64,000 nucleotides of DNA from Chthonomonadales bacterium (GTDB taxonomy: Bacteria > Armatimonadota > Chthonomonadetes > Chthonomonadales > CAJBBX01): contig DAIDHP010000010.1 of assembly GCA_027459625.1 (NCBI GenBank), forward strand, positions 30,088-94,087, given 5' to 3'. Shown in pieces: positions 55,261 to 63,665 of this stretch; positions within the stretch are counted from its first letter, which is position 1; each line of letters starts with the position of its first letter. Made by a program: the position numbers and the translations under genes. The notes under the pieces are model-generated. The model saw nothing but the letters and a program-made list of their open reading frames with translations. It made no database searches and had not been told where the DNA came from.

Positions 55261-57405
55261 TCAAGTTGTTTCGCCGGGCAGTATGGATGCAGCCGTCTCG
55301 AAAGATCCATCCGAGTATTTTATGATCGCCGCATTGCCCAAATCGGGCATGCCCAGCGAATTAGCCGTCCCGATGTTGGCAAGAGTGTTGTTCCCTTGCT
55401 TAATCGTACCTGAAAATGCGTTTTGTTGAGCAGTGATATGAATTTGAGCGTTTGACGGGGTCGCAGTTAAGTCCATGGTGACCGGACCGTTAGGTTGTAC
55501 GGTGTTGTTCACCATGGAGAAAGACTGTATGACGGAGCCGGAGAGGTTCTGGCTGCCGTCCCCCAATTGGGCGATCGTCATGGTTAGCTTGGGAGTGTTG
55601 TTTGTGTTGGTTGTCGCGGCATTCCATTCAATATTTATCGGTGCGCCCAATGTGGATGTCAATTGCCCCTTCATGGCGACTGTGCCGATGGGGAAGGTCT
55701 CGGCGGTGATGGAATTTGCGGTGGTTGGATTATCCCATGTCATCGAGACATTGCCATTGAAAGTTGTGGTCGGTGATGAGAATTCCATATCGCCTGATAT
55801 AGTGCTCGGGAGCTCTTTGACGCTGTCCGCTCCGGAAGATGTATCGGGTATGGAGACGAGGGACATCTTCATGTTAGCCAGTTGGATGCGCGTGTTGGCT
55901 GTGGTCATTGTCATGGTGCATTCCATTTCACGTAGCGTCTGCGCTATTGTCATTTTTGCGTTTTCCATCACCATTGACATTTGCGTATCCATGACTTGTT
56001 GAAGAGTTAGGGTCGCCTTGGTCAACTCCACTCGCTGAGGATCGGCGTTTAAGTCCGAAGGATTATCCCAATATATCTTGAATCCATCCAAGCTTCCTTG
56101 CAAGTATTTGGAGGATAATGTTCCGGATAGAGATACGTTGGAGTAAAGGTATTTCCCGTCGCCAGAATTATCGGTGGGCGTTCCGGACATGACACCCGAG
56201 AATGTGATCGGTTCCGAGGTGTCCGGATCTGGATCGGTCATGCTGATATCCAGATTCGCCTGGATGGGTTGGTTGCTTGTGTTGTTGTTGAATTTAAGGT
56301 CGAATGTCGCCTGCGTTACTCCATTGTCCGCGATCACTCCCTTGTATTCTCCTGCGGCAGGGGTTATTGCAAAAGCGGCAATGGGGTTTGTGGGTGAGAT
56401 AGTGACTGTGTAATAATCTTCCGTTACGGGGAGATTGTAATATACTCGGACCATCCATTGATTCCCGCTATGCCATAAGGTTGAAATATCCCATTTTCCA
56501 TTTTCCCCTTTTTGATACACATAACCTCCCGGCGGCAAATTCTCAAGCGTATCGTTATTCAACCTTGTGCGGGCAAGCAATCGGAACATGGTTTGGGTGT
56601 GCAGGCATAGGTCATTATAGGTCTGCGCCATTGTTCGAAGTTGAGTTCTTGTTCTTAAGGTTGCCTGAACCATGCTTGCGTTGTTGTTTTTGCCGTTCGC
56701 TACCGCCGTTTTGGTGGTGTCTCGTAATAGCTGGACGATCTGTTTTGCAGGGCTTATTCCTCCGCCATGCTGGGTCATTGCAGCCAATGCGTCTTGAATG
56801 ACCTTGTTCCCTTTAGCGTAAGCCATAACGTCAGAGGAATTTACAATCCCATCTCCGAAATTGGCTGGAACGGTTGATCCTCCTGCATTCAGCGAGGTGG
56901 TGTCAAGTCCGTTCATTTTAACCATTTCCGTTTCAATGGTGGTGACGGTGTTGGCAATTAAATCCATCACCTTGAGTTGTTTCGCATTGCCGCCGATCAA
57001 CTCCGCTGTCAAGGAGGAACAGATAGTGATGTTTGCGTCGTTCTTCCCTGACACCGGAAGATCCGCCACAATATGAGAACCACGCTGTTCGCTTTGGGTG
57101 GCGATAAGAATCAAGTCCTTGCCGGATTTGTCCTGTGAAAGGGAGAATGAAAAATGTCCGCTTGCGTCAGTTTGGGTGCTGGCAATGGGGGTGTTTGTGT
57201 CAGGCCATATAAACGCTTTGACTGTGTAGGTCGGGATCGTTCTACTCGCAGGGCTACTGGGTGTGTTTAGTGTGACACTACCGGAAAGTGGAATGTTGCC
57301 GTTGCCATTACCGCCTCCGCATCCTATAAGAAAATGCAGGCTTGCGAATGCGATGCACAGACCAAGGAGATAACGCAACGTAAAGTGATAATTGACTGAC
57401 TTCAT
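55261..57405 (-). CDS. Large surface lipoprotein, family member B
   Basis: 714 aa, GAGGAGG 7 nt upstream. Lipobox LHFLIGCGGGNGNGN. The build is that of the protein at 47087-49279: a carboxypeptidase-regulatory-like domain (YTVKAFIWPDTNTPIASTQTDASGHFSFSLSQ), a helical part (NKVIQDALAAMTQHGGGISPAKQIVQLLRDTTK, comparable to AKGIVQMLRDFGG in member A), a strand-rich body, and the end LANIGTANSLGMPDLGNAAIIKYSDGSFETAASILPG. Unlike member A it has a methionine/threonine-rich helical-looking insert at about 485-545. It has a consensus promoter and is followed by a barrel-like gene. No known family. Confidence 0.85.
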   Translation of the reverse strand: MKSVNYHFTLRYLLGLCIAFASLHFLIGCGGGNGNGNIPLSGSVTLNTPSSPASRTIPTYTVKAFIWPDTNTPIASTQTDASGHFSFSLSQDKSGKDLILIATQSEQRGSHIVADLPVSGKNDANITICSSLTAELIGGNAKQLKVMDLIANTVTTIETEMVKMNGLDTTSLNAGGSTVPANFGDGIVNSSDVMAYAKGNKVIQDALAAMTQHGGGISPAKQIVQLLRDTTKTAVANGKNNNASMVQATLRTRTQLRTMAQTYNDLCLHTQTMFRLLARTRLNNDTLENLPPGGYVYQKGENGKWDISTLWHSGNQWMVRVYYNLPVTEDYYTVTISPTNPIAAFAITPAAGEYKGVIADNGVTQATFDLKFNNNTSNQPIQANLDISMTDPDPDTSEPITFSGVMSGTPTDNSGDGKYLYSNVSLSGTLSSKYLQGSLDGFKIYWDNPSDLNADPQRVELTKATLTLQQVMDTQMSMVMENAKMTIAQTLREMECTMTMTTANTRIQLANMKMSLVSIPDTSSGADSVKELPSTISGDMEFSSPTTTFNGNVSMTWDNPTTANSITAETFPIGTVAMKGQLTSTLGAPINIEWNAATTNTNNTPKLTMTIAQLGDGSQNLSGSVIQSFSMVNNTVQPNGPVTMDLTATPSNAQIHITAQQNAFSGTIKQGNNTLANIGTANSLGMPDLGNAAIIKYSDGSFETAASILPGETT

Positions 57406-57476
57406 GATCTATCCTCCTCGTGAAAGATATAATGGTTCCCTAAAGATAACCCCCGTTTCATGAACCGTATTTTATA

Positions 57477-57505
57477 ATTATATATCTATGTTGAATCCAT
57501 GTCAA
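57477..57505 (-). promoter_or_regulatory. Consensus sigma-70 promoter of lipoprotein B
   Basis: Minus strand TTGACA (57500-57505), 17-nt spacer, TATAAT (57477-57482): a perfect match in both boxes, 72 bp before the start codon. Strong, unregulated expression is likely. Confidence 0.88.
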
Positions 57506-57688
57506 GTATCATTTATTCACTTATTATGAGATAATTGCTATGTTCTGCAAATGATGTTGATATCGCTTAAGTTATCCTGTTTGAGATGTAGGAAAATCGA
57601 GAATTGCAACTGCCTGACTTATTACTGATCTCGATATTGGCTCGATCAATTATGTAATCAAATACATTCAACTGATTGGGAGAGAGTA

Positions 57689-58804
57689 ATGATTTACAGA
57701 AATCGGACACTCAGATATTTATTATTGTCGGTGTCAATTGTATTGTCAATTGTGTACACTCAAAACGCTTTTTCCGATGTGAAAGAGATAAAGGAGAGTG
57801 CGATGAAAACCGTCGTTCCCGAGGAGGTGATGCAAAAAATATATGGGAAGGTCAAAACCCCCTGCAAGTACGGCGTCGTCCTAAAAGGGGAGGATGGGAA
57901 GATGATAGACTGCCCGGCTGTTTTCCACGCGAACGGGAAATGGTTCATGGTCTACGTGTGCATGAACATTGTGGGTTACGAGACGTATCTTGCGGTAAGC
58001 GATGACTTGCTTCACTGGAAACCGTTAGGGAAAATTCTCACCTTCACGAAAACCGGGTGGGATGCTTGGCAGGCGGATTTGAGCATTGCATTATGCGATG
58101 ACAAATGGGGCGGATCATATCGGTTGCAGAAATACGATGGAAGGTATTGGGGAGCGTATATCGGAGGCGCTCTGCAGGGGTACGAGACTGATCCTCTCTC
58201 TCTTGGAATGGCGTTGTCCAAAGACCCGACGAAAGCGCGGGAGTGGACGAGATACGAGGGGAATCCCGTGTTGACGATTCATCAGTCCGATGTTCGGCCC
58301 TTCGAAACGGCAACGATCTACAAGCCATATATCTTATGGGATAAGAAAAAGACCCTCGGATATCCATTCGTGATGTATTACAACGCGAAGCAGAAGGAGA
58401 CGAATGTTGAGCGCATCGGAATGGCTGTCTCCAAAGATATGCTCCATTGGGTTCGTTTTGGCGATGGTCCTGTCATTGATAACGGCTCCGGAATATCCGG
58501 CGATCCGCAAATCACTCGGATAGGAGATGTGTGGGTTATGTTCTATTACGGAGCCTTCTGGAAGCCCAAAGCCTTCGACACTTTCGCTTGTTCCTACGAC
58601 ATGGTTCACTGGACGAAATGGACGGGACCTAACCTTGTGCAACCATCGGAACCTTGGGATGAGCAATATGCGCACAAGCCTTGTGTCATCCTCCACGACG
58701 GGGTGGTGTATCACTTCTATTGCGCAGTGGGCAACGAGGGACGTGTGATCGCCTTGGCGACCTCGAAGGATTTACGTCACGAGAAGGGATCGATAAATAA
58801 CTAA
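57689..58804 (+). CDS. Secreted five-bladed beta-propeller, glycosidase-like
   Basis: 371 aa with a signal peptide (LLLSVSIVLSIVYTQNAFS). Blades are marked by repeated F(M/V)MYY and D-x-xHW-x-x-x-G patterns (WFMVYVCMNIVGYETYLAVSDDLLHWKPLG; FVMYYNAKQKETNVERIGMAVSKDMLHWVRFG; WVMFYYGAFWKP). This is the fold of GH43, GH117 and GH130 enzymes. A likely first acidic residue is the Asp in MIDCPAVFHANG. Assignment to one family is not possible by eye. The start has GGGAGAGAG upstream. Divergent from lipoprotein B. Confidence 0.75.
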   Translation: MIYRNRTLRYLLLSVSIVLSIVYTQNAFSDVKEIKESAMKTVVPEEVMQKIYGKVKTPCKYGVVLKGEDGKMIDCPAVFHANGKWFMVYVCMNIVGYETYLAVSDDLLHWKPLGKILTFTKTGWDAWQADLSIALCDDKWGGSYRLQKYDGRYWGAYIGGALQGYETDPLSLGMALSKDPTKAREWTRYEGNPVLTIHQSDVRPFETATIYKPYILWDKKKTLGYPFVMYYNAKQKETNVERIGMAVSKDMLHWVRFGDGPVIDNGSGISGDPQITRIGDVWVMFYYGAFWKPKAFDTFACSYDMVHWTKWTGPNLVQPSEPWDEQYAHKPCVILHDGVVYHFYCAVGNEGRVIALATSKDLRHEKGSINN

Positions 58805-58982
58805 AGGTTGAGAGGCGGGAAATGGGAATCGCAAGTAACTCGGATTGACCCGATAATCCCATTTCCTTTCTCTTCCGAAAACCCGGTAGGATGAAATTCT
58901 TCGCTTTAGTTGCATAAATCTCCGTTTGGTGTCATTTTTATTTAGTACAATCCTCCATTGATGAAGGTCGAATATAGCGATT

Positions 58983-61889
58983 ATGAGAAACAGAGCTTAC
59001 TCCGGAACGGGTTCCGTTCAATATCTCCTCACCCTGCCGCCGGTTGCGGTGAACCATTTTAAGAGTATCAAGGAGCGAATCGGGGCTGATTGGTTCGCCT
59101 GTTCCGATCCTCCCGGCGGAAGACTTGGTTCCGGCGGAGGCACCGCTCATTTACTGCAAAGCGCATGGTCCGCGACAGGCGGTGGGGCATCCTTCAGAGA
59201 ATGGCTGCGCAAGTCCAGGAAGCTGATCATCCACGGGGGAGGGCAAAGTCGGAGGTTGCCGGCATACGCCGCCATGGGCAAGCCATTTATTCCCCTCCCT
59301 GTGATGCGCTGGTCGTACGGGCAGCGGTTGAACCAGTCCTTGCTTGATTTGCAGACAGACACCTATGACGCCATCCTTCGTCGTTCTCCGGCGAATACGG
59401 TGGCGATGGTCACTAACGGGGACGTGCTCATAAGTTGCCACGAGGAACCACCGCTTCTTCCCGAGGCGGATGTGATCATCCTCGGAATGAAGGTGCCTCC
59501 GGAGATTGCAAGGCATTTCGGCGTGCTGTTGGTGTCCCGTGAACGTCCGGATACGCTGGTGCGCTTTCTGCAAAAACCCTCTGCGGATGAGATTCGGAAG
59601 TTATCCCAGGATTGTCACGCAATGGTGGATACAGGCGTATGGCTCCTCAGCGAAAAGGCTGCGCTCGCTTTGATGAACCGATGCGGCTGGAACGCGAACA
59701 CGGAGAGTTTCGATCAATCGGCTCCTTTGAGTTATGAGCTATACTCCCAGTTCGGCTTGGCGCTGGGTGAGAATCCGGTGTTGGAGGATGCCACAACAGC
59801 CGAATTGAAATGCGCCGCTATTGAATTGAGAAACGCGGATTTCTACCATTTCGGCGCCAGCCGACAGATGATCGAGTCCGTCTGCGCGTTGCAGAACTCC
59901 GGCAACGGCGAGGGACGGATCATGTCGCAAAGGTTCCATCCAGATCAGATCACCCAGAACTCCCTCTTCGATTCCCTCAGTCATAAGGAATTGAACCATA
60001 CGCTTTGGGTGGAGAACTCCTTCATCCCCGCCACCTGGATTCTTTCAAGCGAGCACGTTCTGACCGGAATCCCCGAGAATGAGTGGAGCATCCAATTGGA
60101 GCGCGGAGTCTGTATTGATATTGCCCCCATCGGTGAGAACGAGTTTTGTCTTCGCCCTTGCGGAATTGACGATCCTTTCAAAGGTGAGGTAGGAGCGCAG
60201 GATACGAAATGGTTTCAGCGACCGGTTTCTCAATGGTTTTCGGAGCGTCGATTATCCATGGACTCCTTGGGCGTGGATGCGAAAACGGATATTCAGAATG
60301 CACCACTGTTTCCGGTTTTGAATTGGGCTGAGGTGACACCGGATTTTGTGACGTGGATGTTCGCAGCCAAACCGACGCCCAGCGAGGAGCATGCCAGGCT
60401 GTGGTTCAACGCCAAACGCCTTTCCGCTCAGGAGATCGGAGACAAAGCGAATTTGGAAAGGCTGGAATCCCAAAGAACCCGTTACAGACTACAAGCTTTG
60501 AAGGTTATCCACGCCAATCGTCGTTCGAGCGTTTTTTATCGTTTGGATTTGGAACACACTGCGAAGTTAATCGCCGAGAGCGACGCCTCCATCCCCGAGG
60601 AAGAGGGCGACACCGGTCTAAGCGCGATCCACGAACATATGTGGCGCGCCCGCATCCTCAAGGAGAGAGGGAGTGACGCCTGTGCACAAGAGGAGACGAA
60701 GGCTTTCTCCAGCTTGCGGGATTTCATTTTGTCCGCCACGCTCGCCGAACCGTCGCATCCAGTTTGCAATGTCATGCCGGATCAGATCGTGTGGGGGAGG
60801 GCGCCGGTGCGATTGGATCTGGCGGGCGGTTGGACGGACACCCCGCCTTATTGCCTGATGCACGGCGGAAAAGTGATGAATGTCGCCGTGAACCTTAACG
60901 GTCAACCGCCATTGCAAGCTTACGCCAAGCTTCGCAAGGAGCCGGAGATCGTCATTCGCTCCATTGATTTGGGTGCGGAGGAGCGGATTCGATCTTGGGA
61001 AGAGTTGGACACCTACAATCGCCCGGGAAGCGAATTCGCCCTTGCCAAAGCGGCATTGGCGTTGGCGGGTTTTTCGCCAAGTTTCCATTCCGATGCGCAT
61101 TACGCTTCGCTGAGGCAGCAGTTGGAGGCGTTCGGAGGGGGTATTGAGGTCTCACTGCTCGCCGCAATTCCGCAAGGGAGCGGACTTGGAACGAGCAGCA
61201 TCCTCGCCTCCACCATGCTCCAAACACTCAGTGAACTGTGCGGTTTACACTGGGACACGCAGACCGTCATTAATCGCACTCTCACCTTGGAGCAACTCCT
61301 CACCACGGGCGGGGGGTGGCAGGATCAGATAGGCGGGGTGTTGCACGGGGTGAAGCATGTGCAATCCGCTCCTGGTCCTTCGCAAGACCTTGTCGTTCGA
61401 TGGCTTCCGGAGAGGCTCTTTACGGGGGATTTGGTTAATCGGCAGATACTGCTCTACTACACCGGCATCACACGTCTGGCGAAAAATATCCTGCAGGAGA
61501 TCGTGCGGGGGATGTTCCTCAACTCGCAGGAGAGACTGAAGATATTGCGGGAGATCGGAGCGAATGCGGATTTCACGGCGGACGCCATCCAGAGAGCGGA
61601 TTTCGCCACCCTTTGCGAAGCCGTGGCGAGGAGCTGGGATTTGAACCAGCGGCTGGACAGCGGGTCCAACCCCCCGCAAGTTCAGAAAATACTGGATAAA
61701 ATCGATGACTTCATGCTGGGCGGCAAGCTACTTGGCGCGGGGGGTGGGGGGTATCTGCTTCTTTTCGCCAAGGATGCGGAGTCGGGGTATCGCATACGCA
61801 GGGAGTTGACCGAAAATCCTCCCAACGGCCGTGCGCGGTTTGTGGATATCTCCGTGTCCCAGACTGGCTTGGAGACCACAAGGAGCTAG
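58983..61889 (+). CDS. fkp: Bifunctional fucokinase / fucose-1-phosphate guanylyltransferase
   Basis: 968 aa, the size of Bacteroides FKP. The N-terminal half carries the nucleotidyltransferase part (RLGSGGGTAHLLQSAW; KLIIHGGGQSRRLPAYAAMGKPFIPLP; VTNGDVLISCHE). The C-terminal half (from about 595) is a GHMP kinase: APVRLDLAGGWTDTPPYC, the ATP loop IPQGSGLGTSSILAS, and KLLGAGGGGYLLLF. It turns free L-fucose into fucose-1-phosphate and then GDP-fucose for surface glycans. With glycosidases around it, fucose may come from degraded plant or microbial polysaccharide. The ribosome site (AAGG) is weak. Confidence 0.93.
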   Translation: MRNRAYSGTGSVQYLLTLPPVAVNHFKSIKERIGADWFACSDPPGGRLGSGGGTAHLLQSAWSATGGGASFREWLRKSRKLIIHGGGQSRRLPAYAAMGKPFIPLPVMRWSYGQRLNQSLLDLQTDTYDAILRRSPANTVAMVTNGDVLISCHEEPPLLPEADVIILGMKVPPEIARHFGVLLVSRERPDTLVRFLQKPSADEIRKLSQDCHAMVDTGVWLLSEKAALALMNRCGWNANTESFDQSAPLSYELYSQFGLALGENPVLEDATTAELKCAAIELRNADFYHFGASRQMIESVCALQNSGNGEGRIMSQRFHPDQITQNSLFDSLSHKELNHTLWVENSFIPATWILSSEHVLTGIPENEWSIQLERGVCIDIAPIGENEFCLRPCGIDDPFKGEVGAQDTKWFQRPVSQWFSERRLSMDSLGVDAKTDIQNAPLFPVLNWAEVTPDFVTWMFAAKPTPSEEHARLWFNAKRLSAQEIGDKANLERLESQRTRYRLQALKVIHANRRSSVFYRLDLEHTAKLIAESDASIPEEEGDTGLSAIHEHMWRARILKERGSDACAQEETKAFSSLRDFILSATLAEPSHPVCNVMPDQIVWGRAPVRLDLAGGWTDTPPYCLMHGGKVMNVAVNLNGQPPLQAYAKLRKEPEIVIRSIDLGAEERIRSWEELDTYNRPGSEFALAKAALALAGFSPSFHSDAHYASLRQQLEAFGGGIEVSLLAAIPQGSGLGTSSILASTMLQTLSELCGLHWDTQTVINRTLTLEQLLTTGGGWQDQIGGVLHGVKHVQSAPGPSQDLVVRWLPERLFTGDLVNRQILLYYTGITRLAKNILQEIVRGMFLNSQERLKILREIGANADFTADAIQRADFATLCEAVARSWDLNQRLDSGSNPPQVQKILDKIDDFMLGGKLLGAGGGGYLLLFAKDAESGYRIRRELTENPPNGRARFVDISVSQTGLETTRS

Positions 61890-61891
61890 TT

Positions 61892-61930
61892 TGTTCTAAC
61901 CTCACGCAGAGACGCGGAGACGCGGTTTAT
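61892..61930. repeat. Short GAGACGCGG-type direct repeats
   Basis: CACGCAGAGACGCGGAGACG region right after fkp: three near-copies of a GACGCG(G/A)GA unit. Similar runs are scattered in genomes of related bacteria (from memory). Confidence 0.4.
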
Positions 61931-61955
61931 GCGGTTAACAATGGCGCATGATAGC

Positions 61956-62370
61956 GGGCGACCCTTGTGGTCGCCCGAAAGGTACCGGTAATGTAACAAC
62001 CACCGAATCCCCCGCCAGGTCGTAATGACCGCTCCGTCCGTGCATCCTGTTCAATTAACGGAATGATGTATGAACGATATTCCACGTGCATCTGCCACAC
62101 CATACACGAAACATCCATCAAAAACGCAACATTATGGATTATCGATACGTTGGGGGCGACCATGTAGGGGCGACCCTTGTGGTCGCCCGCAAGGTACCGG
62201 CGACTAAACAACCACCGAATCCCCCCGCTAGGTTGTAATGACCGCTCCGTACGTGCATCCTGTTCTATTAACTGAATGATGTATGAACGATATTCCACGT
62301 GCATCCGCCACACCGTACACGAAACAACCGCCAAGAACGCAGCATGTTGAATTACCAGCACTTGGAAACT
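61956..62370. repeat. Two tandem copies of a ~212-bp repeat
   Basis: Copy 1 starts at 61956 and copy 2 at 62168, 212 bp apart, each opening with the hairpin GGGCGACC-CTTGT-GGTCGCCC (61956-61976; 62168-62188) and going on with AAGGTACCGG, ACAACCACCGAATCCC and GATATTCCACGTGCATC. The second copy fades near 62361-62370. Copies are alike but not identical. A minus-strand frame reads across both and gives a doubled peptide (MHVEYRSYIIxLIEQDARTERSL), but without start signals it is more likely a by-product. It looks like a dispersed, hairpin-headed repeat element. Confidence 0.8.
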
Positions 62371-62766
62371 GGTAACTAAAAATGGCGAGAGCTTGCATTT
62401 GTTTAAAAAGAATCGAATAATAAATACATGATGATGCCAATCTCAAACTGCAACACATCTGAAAAAAAATGCTTGACAACTTTCATGTATGATTATTATA
62501 ATCCTGGAAAGTTTGACAGTGTTTGAATTCCTGAGAATGAGATCGGGAATATTTTTTTTGCACCTCTGAAATCATACGGACCCTGAGCGAACCGAGTGTC
62601 GCCGGTTGCGGCTCATCCATTTAATCGCGGGAGTGACATCCCTGCGGCTCCTCGTACCCAAACCGTCTGTCATACAAAAAACGAAATATTGCCAAAGTAA
62701 TCGGTTTTCATCTTTTTGTCGGGAGAAAAGAAATGACAAAGCGCACTTTGCAATATAATCGCTTCG
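62371..62766. other. Gene-free stretch before the RHS tip
   Basis: No gene. It contains the promoter at 62473-62502. An ATG at 62733 has a good ribosome site (GGGAGAAAAGAA) but its frame is one base off that of the RHS protein. Confidence 0.5.
62473..62502 (+). promoter_or_regulatory. Sigma-70 promoter facing the RHS tip
   Basis: TTGACA (62473-62478), 18-nt spacer, TATAAT (62497-62502): consensus boxes, about 265 bp upstream of the RHS frame. It may come from a gene lost from this place. Confidence 0.65.
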
Positions 62767-63648
62767 TTGGCGTACACGGCTTACGGGACTCCCATCGGGA
62801 CGCCGCTGCCCTCCACCCCCTTCGGGTGGCAAGGCCAGGCGGGGTGTTACACCGACGCCGAGAACGGTCTGGTCTTAATGCAGGCGCGGTATTATGCGCC
62901 CGGTCTGGGGAGGTTTGTAAGCAGGGATCCCATAGGCTTCGCCGGCGGGATAAACCTATACGCATATTGCGGCGGGGACCCTGTAAATTATTGGGAACCT
63001 GATGGTACGACGGAGTTCACAAAGGATTACTTCAAGGAATTACTCAGGAAAGGTATTGACACATTCCTTGATATAGGACCATGGCAGGATGTCTGGGGCA
63101 TATTGGAAAGTTTCCATGTTCCTCTTTATGACAAGTTGGGTGAGAATAAGCTTCTACCAATAAAAGACGACGAGGATGCGAAGGATGCGGATACCGATTT
63201 CATCATAGGCACCATGGGGATGGGATCGTTCCTATCGATAGATGAGGCACCGGCAAGTGAAGCGGATGATCCTATCGCCGCAGCGGATGCTGCGAATGAG
63301 GAGAAATTATGCCCGATTACCGGAGAGCCGGTTCATGATAATGAAAACGAACGCATTGATCCCCCAACCGATCGTACCCTGTTAAGAAGGAATATGGGCG
63401 AACCGCCGGATGAGGGATATCATGCGTATCATATGTTGCCATGGAAATTTCGTAAAGATTTCGCCAAAGCGGGTTTGGACGTGAATGACTCTGAATACGG
63501 ATTGTGGGTCAAAGCGGAGAGGCACTTGTCATTCAGTTATAAATACAATACGGAATGGACGGTTTTTTTCATAGCTAATAAAAACGCAAGCAAAGACGAT
63601 ATTCTGAATAAATTGCTGAAACTGAACAATACGGGACTCTATAAATAG
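62767..63648 (+). CDS. Displaced RHS C-terminal tip with HNH-like toxin domain
   Basis: 293 codons from the first possible start, a TTG at 62767 without a ribosome site. Residues 1-80 are the last part of an RHS core (YTAYGTPIG ... ENGLVLMQARYYAPGLGRFVSRDPIGFAGGINLYAYCGGDPVNYWEPDG), the place where polymorphic toxins swap their tips. A linker follows, with CPITGEPV. The toxin domain (about 216-293, YHAYHMLPWKFRKDFAKAGLDVN ... YGLWVKAERHLSFSYKYNTEW) has the H-x-x-HMLP and later RH of HNH/Endo VII-like and DUF2380-like toxins. All RHS repeats and the export part are missing, so this is an orphan cassette. Confidence 0.75.
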   Translation: MAYTAYGTPIGTPLPSTPFGWQGQAGCYTDAENGLVLMQARYYAPGLGRFVSRDPIGFAGGINLYAYCGGDPVNYWEPDGTTEFTKDYFKELLRKGIDTFLDIGPWQDVWGILESFHVPLYDKLGENKLLPIKDDEDAKDADTDFIIGTMGMGSFLSIDEAPASEADDPIAAADAANEEKLCPITGEPVHDNENERIDPPTDRTLLRRNMGEPPDEGYHAYHMLPWKFRKDFAKAGLDVNDSEYGLWVKAERHLSFSYKYNTEWTVFFIANKNASKDDILNKLLKLNNTGLYK

Positions 63649-63665
63649 AAAGAGGGAAAATACAA

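Noticed and set aside
61927..62361. A 144-codon minus-strand frame with a doubled peptide across the tandem repeat
   Set aside because: It lacks a ribosome site and family resemblance, and its internal repeat simply reflects the 212-bp DNA repeat staying in frame poorly constrained; treated as repeat DNA.
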